DNA of 64,000 nucleotides, from assembly GCA_025526995.1 (NCBI GenBank), contig JAHLKG010000024.1, positions 310,001 to 374,000 of the forward strand. Reading direction: 5' to 3'. This DNA comes from Powellomyces hirtus (taxonomy: Eukaryota; Chytridiomycota; Chytridiomycetes; Spizellomycetales; Powellomycetaceae). The notes beneath the pieces were generated by a model. The model saw only the letters and a program-made list of their open reading frames with translations. It made no database searches and had not been told where the DNA came from. A program made the translations under genes and the position numbers. Below, one piece after another: positions 48,201 to 59,039 of the stretch (positions are counted from its first letter, which is position 1; each line of letters begins with the position of its first letter).

Positions 48201-50972
48201 TGTACGGCATGCATTTCTGCTTTCGCTCGCGAGACAGCGGGGCGCTGAGCCGATGTGCCGAGGACAGGGCCAGAGTCGGATGAGCTGTGTTGGTTCATCA
48301 GCATCTCGGCCGAAATTTCGACTTTGGTGAAGTTGGTTGGACCCGAGATGACTAGCTTCGCACGCGGGGCGTCCTTTAATTCAAACGTATTCTTCCACCG
48401 TGACGAAAACTTTTTGGCAAAAGAACTCGAATTCGGGTTGGTTGCCGCAAACATTTGTTGCTTGCTGTCTTTCTGCTGATTGGCAGATGGGACCGCCGAG
48501 AGCTCTGATTTAACTGAGACAGCCGACAAGGGCGATCTGGGAAGCGACCCATGCGAACGTCCCTTCATGGAGCTGCTGTCCGAGTGTTTCGGCGGCGGGG
48601 AGGGTGTCAGATGATCAGACGCCCCACTGTCCGCTGTGTCGGAGCTCTGGGCTTCGTTTGACGACGAGATGCAGTCGTGGAGGGGCGATGCGCTAGCCGC
48701 CGGTGGAGGTATGGTAACTCTTTGCGAATCAAAGCTGTGAATACTATTGGAGCTGCGGACGGACGCCTCTTCTCTGAACAGCGTTTGCACGGAAACCATG
48801 TCATTGCGATTAGAAGCGTTCCTGGATTCAGTTGGGTTGATGAGGGATGGGGAATAACTTGTGGCGCCCGCAGTGGCGGGCCCTGGAATGTCAGTGACGG
48901 CGCGTATGGCAGCCACCCACTCTGCGATTTCGTTCTGACGATTTTGCGAATCTCGGTAGGCAGACTGCGTAGTCGAGACTGTGAGCTCGCTAGCGCCGTC
49001 CATGACAAAGTCCTCCTGCAAAAGGACATCCAGCAAGAGCTGATCACACATGTTCGTGTTGCCATGTTGCGGACGATCGATTGGAGCCGTCGACAAGATA
49101 AGGAGTGAGTTCCCATTGGTAGAGTTGGCGCTGGAGTATGATGCAACATTGCCGGGTGCAAACATGGCTCCCAGTTTGCTGGAGTGGACTCCTTCAATCA
49201 TGGCCTTATGAAGAGGCAGGTAATGTACCAAGGTTCTCTGCAAACACAACATTTGCAGTGTAAGAAAAAACCAGATCCCTTCCAGTCCAAACCAAATCTT
49301 CAGTTCTTAATCACAAACAATGCTTACCGGTGCATTCCTGACAGCCTCGGGGCTCATGTTGAGAATGAGATTGCGCTGCTGATCGTTGGAGGCTCGACTC
49401 AAACCTTCAATGGAAGACCTTCCGTCACGTTGAAGTCCTGTAAAATCGACCGAGGGTTTCCGCAAGTTGCTGGAGCGATTGTTCTTTTTGCCCAGACTGC
49501 TGAAGAATTTTGCAATGGGCTTTCCAAGCATAAAATCTCTCGGCGTCGATGACTGTCGGTACTGTTTGCTGTGCACCGATGAGGCCCCCGGTCGCAGGGG
49601 TTCCTGAAGCACGTAAAACATCAGATACCGGCCGCGGACTTCCGCATAAAACAAATTCCAATCATCTTCCTCCGAATATTTGGGATCTGGAGCATCATGT
49701 TGATGTGCTCGCGGCCGTCGTTTGCCCATGAGAAGCGTTCCAAGTGATCGCCCCATCATGCGAGCGGTGGAGATTCGGTCAATATTGCGCAGCTGCAAAG
49801 AAGCTGACGATGCCGGCCCTGATGCTGCTCCAACTCTCTTTCTAAACAAAAGCCCTGATTTTAGGACGGGCCAGCCGACTGCCAAGGATTGAATGGTGTT
49901 CGAGGTTTCAGGGTGGGCAATGTATTCCGTCGCCTAAACATTGACAACAAGAGCAGACAATTGACCAAACACCAGTGTCAGACATTGGCGGATCAAGGTT
50001 GAATGAGCATCAGGGATACATACATTGAGCGTTGGCAACTTCGGAAGAGAGTGAAGCGTCTTCCGCATCAGGTTACTTGCCAAACCATCATTGGCATCCT
50101 CTGTCTTCTCCGCCTCCACCTCCACCTCTTCACTTGATGGCGCAGCCGCATTGATAACGACAGTGAGCGGCGGAAGAGCTTCAGAAGCCACCTCGACCAA
50201 TGGCGTAACGGGGACACGATTGTCATTGTCGGTCACAGGATTTACAGTAGTAACGACTTCCTCATACGCAGGAGCGGGAACAAAGTCGTCCAGCGATTTC
50301 GAGTCCTGATCTCCCTGCATGCGCTTCGATGGTATCGAGTCATCAGCTGTCGTCTCCCGGCATACCTGGGACGACTGCAGAACGTCGATCGCAATGACGT
50401 TGTCTGGTTCGCCGTCGGTGATGATGAAGCCGTTGCCGCTTCTACGCTGCGCAGGAGAGTTCTGGGTCAGCACGCCACCGCCGACCGCCGACTTGAGGGA
50501 GCTAACCGAGTAGCGGTTGGGCATGCTGATCGAGATCACTGACATGTCGTCTCTCGCAATCGGGTTCCCGGTTTCCGAGGCCGGCGTGGAGGGTTTTGAG
50601 GAGACAATAATGGCCGACATGCGTTTGCTCTCTTTGCGGGAACCGCCCTTCGTGGTAGCGTTGGCGCTTTCGTCGACGTGGTAGAATGACAGCTGGGAGT
50701 GCGGAAAGTTGATGCTCACGGTCGGCTGCGACGGCGGAGGTGTGGCGAGGACGGGGAGCTGGTGAAGTTGGTGGTGGTGGTGATGGTGATGGAGGTGGTC
50801 GTACTCGTAGTCGGTCTGGGTGCCAGCATCCACAGCGACTTTGGCAGGAAGTGGGGGTGGAGTGGCGGGTGCTGCGGGCGGAAGTAGAGGGGGAGGTTGG
50901 TGGTGGTGGTCGGCTGAGGAGGAGGAGGAGGAGGAGGAGTTGTTGAGCAGCGGACCGTGTGCTTGACTCATC
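45277..50972 (-). CDS. PH- and RhoGAP-domain GTPase-activating protein
   Basis: It would stimulate GTP hydrolysis by Rho/Cdc42 GTPases at membranes. The ATG at 50970-50972 (MSQAHGPLLNN) starts a disordered S/P/H-rich N-terminus with an H-rich run (HLHHHHHHHQLHQL). A PH-like domain spans two exons: VGWPVLKSGLLFRKR, then a long basic loop, WNLFYAEVRGRYLMFYVLQE. A PH-like second half (LLLDVLLQEDFVMDG ... NEIAEWVAAIRAV) and a long Ser/Lys-rich linker follow. The RhoGAP domain starts CIALVEEIGMETEGLYRISG, where the Arg of LYRISG is the arginine finger, continues DVHVVTGVIKGFLRQ and LPPIHFATLKFVCEHLNRVA, and ends MSIRNLSIIFGPTLLKPP. A Ser/Gln-rich tail with three RSRRPST repeats ends at 45277. The layout resembles yeast Bem3, without a clear PX domain. 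Confidence 0.85.
45521..45705 (-). repeat. Three RSRRPST modules in the RhoGAP tail
   Basis: Three copies of (S/P)xS(D/E)RSRRPST about 25 residues apart (45705-45669, 45632-45596, 45556-45521). The DNA is similar in each (CGGCCGACGGGATCGGTCCGA type on the plus strand), so it is a partly decayed tandem duplication. RRPS fits a basophilic (PKA-like) kinase site. Confidence 0.85.
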
Positions 50973-52312
50973 CCTTGCTCCTTTTTTGTGTTTTTCGAAG
51001 CGCCCGGGATATGAAAAGGGGGGAGGAACGAGGGAACGAGTAGAAGACGTGTGTGCAACCCTAGTTGCGCTTTTTGGCGGTGCAATTCAGTCGGGCCTGT
51101 CAGTCGGTCGGTGGGACGAGTTAGTCAATCAAATCAAGTCCTTGCCAAATGGGTTTCCGTTCCCTGCTGTAAGGAGAAGACTGGTGGGGGGCCGCAGGAG
51201 CAACTGGAGGTTGGAGTGTAGATTGCGCAAACCCCCCCTTTTCTACGACGACGAGATGAATGTTCGTTCGTCCGCCGTATGGTCTTTGTGCGGGGGACGG
51301 GGGTTGTGAGGCAACGGGTGGTGTTTATGACAAGGTTGTGCAAGAGTGGGAGGTAGTGTGTAAGCTGAAGCGTACGCTACAACACGGGCGGGCGACCGCT
51401 GGGAAAGAAAGACGGCTCGTTGGGCGCCGCGGAAGCGGACTGGGCGTTGTATCAACGGTTGGCGTGCTATGAACTACGCAGTCGGACGTGGCGCGGCAGA
51501 ATCAAAAGGCAAACCAACAACCCACACAGGATAGGGAAAGATGGTTGTGGGTTATTGGGGATTACGAGGAGTAATGACAGGCATAGAAGAACGAACGATA
51601 GCGTAGAAAATGGGAGATGAGGAGCGCGGAATGCCGAGGTAAGGTACTGTAGCTACAGGGTAGTATCTCTATGAACAATGTACAGCCTGAGTGTGTAAAG
51701 GGGGATGAGGAAACAGTTACGAACAAAGTCTTGTAGACAACTCTACAAGAGTTATGCTTGTCCTTATACTTATTAGTAACCGAATCGGGGTGCCGATCCA
51801 CTTTCTGATCCACGCGTTGTGAGAGTTGCCGTCCATCCCCTTGCACAAAACACATACGGTTTGTAACCCAAGGCTGTGTGCTCCATTATCGTGTAAAGCG
51901 GCAACCCCCCGTACCCCCCACCCCATCATCACATATACGCCACATACATAAAGTGCATATTGATGCATGATCGATCCGCCAGAAATGGCTCCCCCACCAA
52001 AAAAAAAAATTAAAAGCGAGCAAACGAAAATTATGCTGCAATCAACCCAGTCCTCTTTGTATTCACGCCTTCGGCAGATGCAATGCTGAATAGGATTCTC
52101 CTTCTAGTCACGTCAATGCGCGTATTTCACGCGTGATGTCATTTTTTAAACTAAAAAGGAGCTTCCTTCGCGCAGGAAATAGAGTGGAAAAAGAAAGAAA
52201 AAAAATGTATTCTACAAGCACACACAAAAAAGAGACCAACTATGGAGGACCCAGCAGTTTTTTTAGTTTTTTAGTTTTTGGTCAAACAGTCAAGAGCTTA
52301 GGCTTCTCTGAT
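50973..52312. other. Intergenic: RhoGAP promoter and thiolase 3' flank
   Basis: About 1.3 kb with no supported gene. There are A-runs near 52000 and 52200. A 449-codon open frame on the plus strand that begins here runs antisense through the thiolase and is not called. Confidence 0.5.
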
Positions 52313-53613
52313 CTACAGGACTTCGTTCTCAATGACAGCAGCGGCTCCCATGCCGATACCGACACACATCGAGATCACGCCAAACTTCTTCTTCTGGCGA
52401 CGGAGCTCGGGCAGAAGGGTAGCAACCTGTCGGGCACCGGTCGCTCCCATGGGGTGGCCGAAAGCAATGGCTCCTCCCTTGGGGTTAACCTTCTCGATTG
52501 GGATGCCGAGCTTCTCTGTGCAATAGACGGCCTGGGACGCGAAAGCCTCGTTGATCTCGAAAATGTCAACCTCGTCCATCTTGAGACCAGTCTGACGGAG
52601 AACCTCTGGGATGGCCTTTTCCGGTCCAATACCCATGATGCGCGATGGCACACCGACAACGGAGAAACCGACCCATCGAGCGAGTACCTTGAGGCCGAGC
52701 TTTTCGGCAACGCTTCGGCGCATAAGCAGGACAGAGGCGGCTCCGTCAGTTATCTGGGACGCGTTTCCGGCGGTGGTGGTGCCTTCCTTTCCGAAAGCAG
52801 GGCGCAGCTTGGCGAGGATTTCGGCGCTGGTGGCACGAATACCGTCGTCCTTGGAGACAACGGTGCCGTCGTGGAGGGTGACGGGGACAATCTCCTCATC
52901 AAAGAGACCTTCTTTCTGGGCCTTGGCGGCGAGGTTGTGGGATCGGAGAGCAAACTTGTCCTGGGCTTCGCGGGTCACCTTGAATTCCTTGGCAACGTTC
53001 TCAGAGGTCTGTCCCATGGGAATCATGACGTCCCTCGCGGGGCCGTACTCTTGCATCTTCTCGTCGAGGTCAGTGGGCATGGCACCGGGTCCGTAGTACA
53101 TGGACATGGACTCGACACCGGCACCGACACCAACGTCAATGTAGCCGGCCTTGATGGCAGCGGCAATGTTGGCGCAGGTGGTCAGACCACTGGAGCACTG
53201 ACGGTTGACGGCAGAAAGGGCGGTAGAGTCGGGGTATCCGGCGTACAGAGCAGCCATGCGGGAGGTGGTAACACCGGCACCGGGCATCAGGACGTTACCG
53301 ACCTGAACGTCCTGGACGAGCGCGGGGTCAATGCCGGTTTGTGTGAGGACAGACTTAAGGGAGGAGGCAAGGAGGTATTCGGGGTGGGTTTCTTTGAAGG
53401 CCCCCTTTCCACCCTTGCACAGGGGTGTGCGGAGGGCAGAGACAATAACGACATCGTCAGGCTTCTTGGGAGCTTTGGCTAGCGTGGGTGGGGGAGCAAG
53501 GTTAGGCACTGGTGATCATCATAGCGATTCAACTCGAGCATTCCAGGGGACATACCAGCTCCGGTGACGGTGAGGTGTCCAGCAATGTTGTTGATACGGT
53601 CAGAGGCAGACAT
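52313..53613 (-). CDS. POT1: Peroxisomal 3-ketoacyl-CoA thiolase
   Basis: Last step of peroxisomal beta-oxidation, cleaving 3-ketoacyl-CoA to acetyl-CoA. Exon 1 (ATG 53611-53613, MSASDRINNIAGHLTVTGA) joins across a GTATGT intron to the body, which starts near KAPKKPDDVVIVSALRTPLC. Residues RINNIAGHL fit the PTS2 peroxisomal signal (R-I-x5-H-L). The catalytic Cys lies in NRQCSSGLTTCANIAAAIKAG, the His in GHPMGATGARQVATLL, and the second Cys in SMCVGIGMGAAAVIENEVL. NEAFASQAV is the conserved middle motif. The stop is TAG at 52313-52315. The PTS2 and the length favour POT1/ACAA1 over the cytosolic acetoacetyl-CoA thiolase. Confidence 0.94.
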
Positions 53614-54122
53614 TGTGTGTGTGTATGTATGTGGGTGTGTGGGAAAGTGTGTTTTGGGGGGATGGGCAACAGTCGGAAGACAACGGGGGGGTGACGGGGG
53701 GTCTTTCGGTCGTTATAAAGACGCAGGGCTTGAGGGGGGCAAAGGGAGATGCTAATAATAGGGGGCGAACAAACAGACGAAAGACTGAATTAGATTCGAC
53801 TGACTGACTGACTGACTCTTTGCCCCTCAAAAAGGCAGAATGCAAAAAGCCGGTCCGACCTCCTCCGCCGGGTGATTATTGAATGAGAGCGTCTCCTCAG
53901 AGAGAGAGACTCGTTGGTTGGTGACTCGTCATCTAAAATGGATGAATTTGAGATGGCAGAAAGTTGATGAACGCGCGCGTGACCCAAATATAGCACCAAC
54001 GTCAAACATGTGACCTCCTCGCCGCATCTTCACATGTCAATGACAAAGAAAGTTTAGCCACACCCTTAACTCCTTTGGGCATTCGCCTGGGAATTTTTAG
54101 GCGGCCGGCCGCCCTCATCAAA
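53614..54122. promoter_or_regulatory. Thiolase promoter region
   Basis: Upstream of the leftward thiolase. It holds a GT-rich strip (TGTGTGTGTGTATGTATGTG), G-runs between 53655 and 53738, a TATAA element on the minus strand near 53714-53720 about 100 bp before the ATG, and a five-unit TGAC tandem repeat near 53797-53818. No coding region. Confidence 0.5.
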
Positions 54123-54193
54123 GGTTCTATGGTGTAGCGGTTAGCACTCAAGACTCTGAATCTTGCGACCCGAGTTCGATTCTCGGTAGGACC
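54123..54193 (+). tRNA. tRNA-Gln (anticodon CUG), second copy
   Basis: The same 71-nt sequence as the minus-strand copy at 44790-44860, in opposite orientation, with all arms intact and anticodon CTG. Flanks differ at once (preceded by AAA, followed by TGTAAATG), so the duplication is old or limited to the gene. Confidence 0.95.
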
Positions 54194-54873
54194 TGTAAAT
54201 GTTCGGACCGAAGGCATTTGATTTTGCGTTGGTCACGCTGCCCCGGTTTGTGGACTTTTATTTTTCCCGCACATTCGTCCCAACGCCATGGAAGGGCCTG
54301 CTTTTCGTTAGAGACAACTCACTTTTCTTGCGCGAACCTACTTTGTCTAGGAATCATCACGCGCATCCACGCGTGGAGTTAGTTGCGGGACTATTATTCA
54401 TTTGCAAAATCGTATGCCCTTCAGCAAAGATAAATGGTGCCCGGCTCGCACTAGCTCACATGATAGTAACTTGGCAACTCCGTGGTTTGAAAACGAAAGC
54501 GACATGTGCTCTCCCTTCAATGGGACCGGCCTGGGAATTCTCTCGCAGAGACACATGCGGTGGACACATTACCCGGTTACTAACCGTTTTGTAATTGCAT
54601 GTGTAATGTGTCTACAAGTAGCGGTAGCTGTATAGAGCTGGCTTAGGTTGTCCCCCGGGGGGTAGGGGGGTTGTCGCCATCCTACTATTGTTTGGGTCTA
54701 TGGGAATCCACCCAATTGCAAGTGTCTATCAGTCGGGTAGTTACTTGATTGTACATCTATGTGTTTAGCAAAGCTGCAAGTCCAAAAAAAATAAAAAACG
54801 CAGAGGGGTGTTGCAATGGGTATCAAAATCTCGGGAAGTAGGGAAGGAAACGCGTTTCTTTTCGCTTTGTTCT
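54194..54873. other. Intergenic: tRNA flank and SEL1-MYND 3' flank
   Basis: About 680 bp, with no supported gene. There are CCCCCGGGGGG-type runs near 54651-54671 and an A-run near 54783-54798. Confidence 0.5.
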
Positions 54874-55886
54874 CTAAGACGCGGGAGCAGCGGCGATCGG
54901 AGGTGCGGGGACGCATTCGGTCCTATGGCCTCTGATCCAATGTGCAATCTACACAAAAAGAGAGAGAGCAAAAAGTTCAACATAAAAACAAAACAAATCA
55001 CAGCAAATGCACGGGCGAAACATCACACCTTACCTGACAATTCGTGCTACAATATTTCGCAACTCGGCATCTCGCACACGTTTTCGTCTTCCGCGTACTG
55101 CCACACGCCAGACATTCTTTCGCAATCGTCGATTCACAATTGTCACCCTCCACCATCCGCAGCATCCGCGGCGGGAGGGTCGACCACGGTTGCGTGCGCA
55201 CGTGCGTCCGGCCCGTCACGACCGCGTACTTGACTTCGAGAGTGAGCCGCGTTTTGAGGTCTTGGTTGACGACTAAAGACAGGAAAAGTGAGTAAGCAAA
55301 CGGAAGGAAAGGTGTGGGCAGGACCGGGTGATGAGCACGAACGCGGGGCTTACTTGGCGGGTAGAAGTGGAATCGAACGGTTTCGGCTTCGAGACCTTGG
55401 GAAAAGTGTTCGACGAGTTTCCGAACATTGTCGAGGGCGAGACAGTTTCCGGCGATCGTGTAGTGCGCATCCGGAACCCGCTGAACGCCACATAGTAAAA
55501 AAAAAAAAAAACAACAAAATCAGCATTACGCATCGCGGATTGCCTTTCATTCTGCGATCAAATAGTTTTGCTTCTATCTTTTGTCTTGACTTACCCGAGC
55601 TTCAACGGGGGACATTTGCAGGTAGAGCATCATGAAGCGGATGCTGGCGATGCGGTGCTCGCGCCCTTCCATGTTGCTGTGACAGACGCCCATTTGGTAC
55701 AGGATTTCGGCGAGGGCGGGTGTGGCGGGCACTTTGGCCTTTGCAGCCGCTTCGTCAATGACAAAGTCGGAGAAGCTGTGTTGTTGTTGAGGTTGCTGCT
55801 GCTGGGATTGCTGTTGTTGTGTGGGCGGTGGTTGCGACTGTTGAGGCTCCTGGGAGAGTGGCTGCATTGATTTCTGCGATTGCTGT

Positions 55887-55918
<32 letters not shown>

Positions 55919-58531
55919 ACTGCTACTCAGCCTCGCAACCTTCTCTTCGTACCTCAACGCTGTTCGATAATCCTTCAACGCGTCACCAAACATCATTAAC
56001 CGCGTCTTGTACCCCGCTCTCAGGATATACCCCGCGCTCTCACTCGGCATGGGGTCCAGGACTTTTGCGCACGCAATGATTCCCAACTCTGGTGGTCTCG
56101 TCAACAAATTCAAAAAGCAATCCACCAAATTCGCATCCGGATGGCGCGGGTTGTTTGCCAACACAATCGCCACGCTCGTCGCCGCCAACAAGCGCGAATT
56201 GTACATGTCGAGATCAAACATGCCCGCAAACGCGCGGAACCCCGTCGCGTAGTCCTTGACAGCCATCTCGTGGCGTTCGGCTATCGAATGCTGTTCGGCC
56301 CGTAGAAAAGTCCGTTTGACCGCGGTGAGGTGGGCGATGGTTTTGGGGTGCGTGTGTTGATACTGCGCGAGCTGTATCAATGTGGGCACGGATTTGGAGG
56401 GGGTGCGTTCTTGGAGAGATGTTCCGGGTGTGAGAAACATGGTGTCGATGAGAGTCGCCATGTCCTTGTACCCGTCGCTGTCGGAATCGAACATGTCAGT
56501 GGCGGTGGTCGTGGGTGGTGGGATGAGCGGTGGGACGGGTTGGGTTGGCACAGTGGGTCTGTTGCTTGATGATTTCGATGGTGATGCTGATGAGGGTTGG
56601 GTTCCGGTGGCAGCCGTTGCGGAGGGCGTTCTCGCACCAGACAGATCAAACACAACCGGTGGAGTCAACCCACCACCTCCACTCCCATTCGCATTCTCCA
56701 TCGGATGCATCCCCGGGACACTCGCCGCCTTGAGCAAATCAAACACCTTCTCCGAATCCTGCTGCCCATTCCACACCGGTCCATTCGCTTCCGTCAAACT
56801 GTAACTCGTCACACAGGCCAAGTCCATCACTTCCGGGCGGACTTTTTGGCACCCGCAGCGCGTGGCTGCTTTTTGCCACACGTCGGCCAAATTCGGATTG
56901 TGCGGGGCACCACCGCTGCCGGTGCGGTACAGGTTGCTGACGACCCATTGCGCGGGTTGGTAGCCCTGCAGAGCTGCACGGTGAAACCAGTAAAAGGCGC
57001 GTTGCTGGGAAGTGCTGTTGGTGGTCTGATTGTTGTTACTGTCGCTGTTGTAAACGTGGTGATGATCGGCCCCGGAAGCCGCTCGCGCATCTGCCAACCG
57101 TCCATCCTGATGCACTTTTCCCAACAACCACTGACTCCTCGCATGGCCCATAATAGCCGCTTTGAGCAGCCACCGCCGCATCTGCACGAAATCGGGTTTG
57201 GCGCCGTGTTTGGACGACGAGTGAGCGATCGCGCAGTCGTGCAGCGTGCGTGGCGTCTTGACCATTGCCACCGCGGCAGCTAGGTTCTCGTACGTCTCTG
57301 AGGCGGGATCCAGCGAAAGAGTCGCCAGACGCACCGCGGAAGGAAAGTGCCCCCGCGCGGTCGCCTTGCGGTAGAAACTCTTGGCTAGGAAAAGATTGAC
57401 TGGCACACCTACAAGATACCAAAGACAAGTGTGAGTACATCAGCAAATTCCATACATCCAACACCGCACTCTATCTCAACCGCTAACCTTTTCCCCTCTC
57501 CAAACACTGCGCAACCTTATACATGCTCTTCAAGCACTTCAACTCGGCACTCTTCTTATAATAATAAAACGCCTTATATTCATCTCTCGGCGTTCCCGCT
57601 CCGCGTTCATACATCTCCGCTAACGCAGAAAGGGCGTTCAGGTCCCCGAGGTCGGTGCCGCGTTTGAGGTACTTGAAGGACAGGTTGTAGTTGCACCCAC
57701 ACACAACGCCCCGGCGGTACCAGTCGCCCAACATCGAGTTGGCGATTGCGATGGTGGATTGCGCATGGGAGGGTGGAAAGCCGGGAGTGGGTTGAGCCGT
57801 GGGTGGTGAGGGTACTGAAGCGAAAAGAGTGTGAATAATAGGTTTTCGTCATCTGCTATGCAGATCCGTAAAGGATAGATAGCCTTACCCGTGGTGGCAG
57901 CTGTCGTCATGTACCGCAACGCCTCTGCAGGATCTCTCTTGATGGGACCACGTCCATTGCACAAGCATCCCGCATACACGATGCACGCAGCCGGCACCCC
58001 CTGCTCGGCCTCCTTCTTTACAATGTCATACAAGGCGGGTGCATCATTGATCAAGTCGGTGCGGTAGTTGAGCTGGGTGAGAATGAACGATAGCGACGCG
58101 TCTACGGCATTGCCGTTGCTAGTGTTGTTAGTGCTGTTGTTGGCGGCGTCGGAGTTTGATGATGGTTGGGTAAGGGTACTCGTTTGGGTTGCTGAAGCTG
58201 GAGACGGGGAACTGCAGGGTATATGCTCAGCTGACGGCGGCACCTGGTTGGACGTCGCCGATGGAAGTGACGATGACGAGACCGAGTTCTTAGTTGTTGT
58301 TGTAGCTGAGGTCGGCTTAGTAGCATTGCTAGTTTGCACCAAGGATACCGCTGCTGTGGCCGGTGCAGCGGGTTTGGGTGGTTGCTGCGGCTGTTTCTGT
58401 TCTTTGACAGCTGTCGAGTGTTGCTGCGCACGCGGTTTCTGGGGTCCACCAAGTGATTTGGATGGCCCCGCTGCCGGCCGTGGCAGGGTGACTTTGACCG
58501 GCGGTCGTTTGTTTCTAGGCAGCGCCGACAT
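54874..58531 (-). CDS. SEL1-repeat protein with polyQ region and C-terminal MYND zinc finger
   Basis: I do not recognise a named gene. The ATG at 58529-58531 (MSALPRNKRPPVKVTLPRP) opens a Q/P/T-rich region. SEL1 repeats follow: AACIVYAGCLCNGRGPIKRD, LGDWYRRGVVCGCNYNLSFK, ALSALAEMYERGAGTPRDEY, MYKVAQCLERGKG, NLFLAKSFYRKATARGHFPS, LLGKVHQDGRL, FYWFHRAALQGYQPAQWVVS. Next is a helical region (MAVKDYATGFRAFAG, AGYKTRLMMFGDALKDYRTA) with a TPR-like pair, a polyQ run and a short exon (VPDAHYTIAGNCLALDNVRK). The MYND finger comes last: CLACGSTRKTKTCARCRVAK, YCSTNCQ, then across an intron IAHWIRGHRTEC, giving C-C-C-C-C-C-H-C. The tail ends at the TAG 54874-54876. It is likely a scaffold; partners are unknown. 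Confidence 0.75.
55862..55916 (-). repeat. PolyQ run in the SEL1-MYND gene
   Basis: A mixed CAG/CAA run (GCTGTTG series on the plus strand) encoding about 12 glutamines at 55880-55916, with further Q/P-rich codons to about 55780. Confidence 0.75.
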
Positions 58532-59039
58532 GGCTCTATTCTATTGCTGAGCTGGTATCCGAGAGAACTCCTGTTGGGCGGGCTGCGCTGACAGTTTTGG
58601 AATATAACAAAACACCGCCCCGTATAACAAAAAGTCCTACCCAAACCGCACCAATCCCAGAGCAAGCTGCAGAGCGGGGAAAAGACGGAGCGTGGTGGCC
58701 GGCGACGGAGGGTAAAGTTTGGGGTAGGTTGGGGTTCGCCGGAGCTGTGTGAGGGTTATTTAGCGGGCAAGGTGAGGGTCGGAGTGTCTGTCGAGGGCGG
58801 CCCGGTGTGCGATTTGCAAATGGCTGAAGTGAGATGACGTGGCGCATTTGTATTTTACATAAGCAACAATCCGGCTGATCTTGGCTTCTTGCGCAGTAAA
58901 TGCGAATTCAGTGTTCAGACATGTCCGAATTGCAACGCGTTCGGAAACCTGCACACTTCCTTTGTTTCTTGTCTTTCTTTTTTTTATTTTTATTTTTTCC
59001 TTTTGCTTTAGATTCTGCGCGGCTGCTGATTGGCACATC
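58532..59039. promoter_or_regulatory. Divergent SEL1-MYND / kinesin promoter region
   Basis: About 500 bp between divergent starts. A T-rich strip (TTTTTTTTATTTTTATTTTTTCC) at 58978-59000 precedes the kinesin start. No other element. Confidence 0.5.

Noticed and set aside
52133..53482. 449-codon open frame on the plus strand
   Set aside because: It lies antisense to the thiolase, has no domain, and its Gly/Asp/Ser-rich content is what the reverse of a biased coding frame gives.
54651..54671. CCCCCGGGGGG...GGGGGG run as a G-quadruplex
   Set aside because: Only two long G-runs on one strand, too few for a confident four-strand fold.
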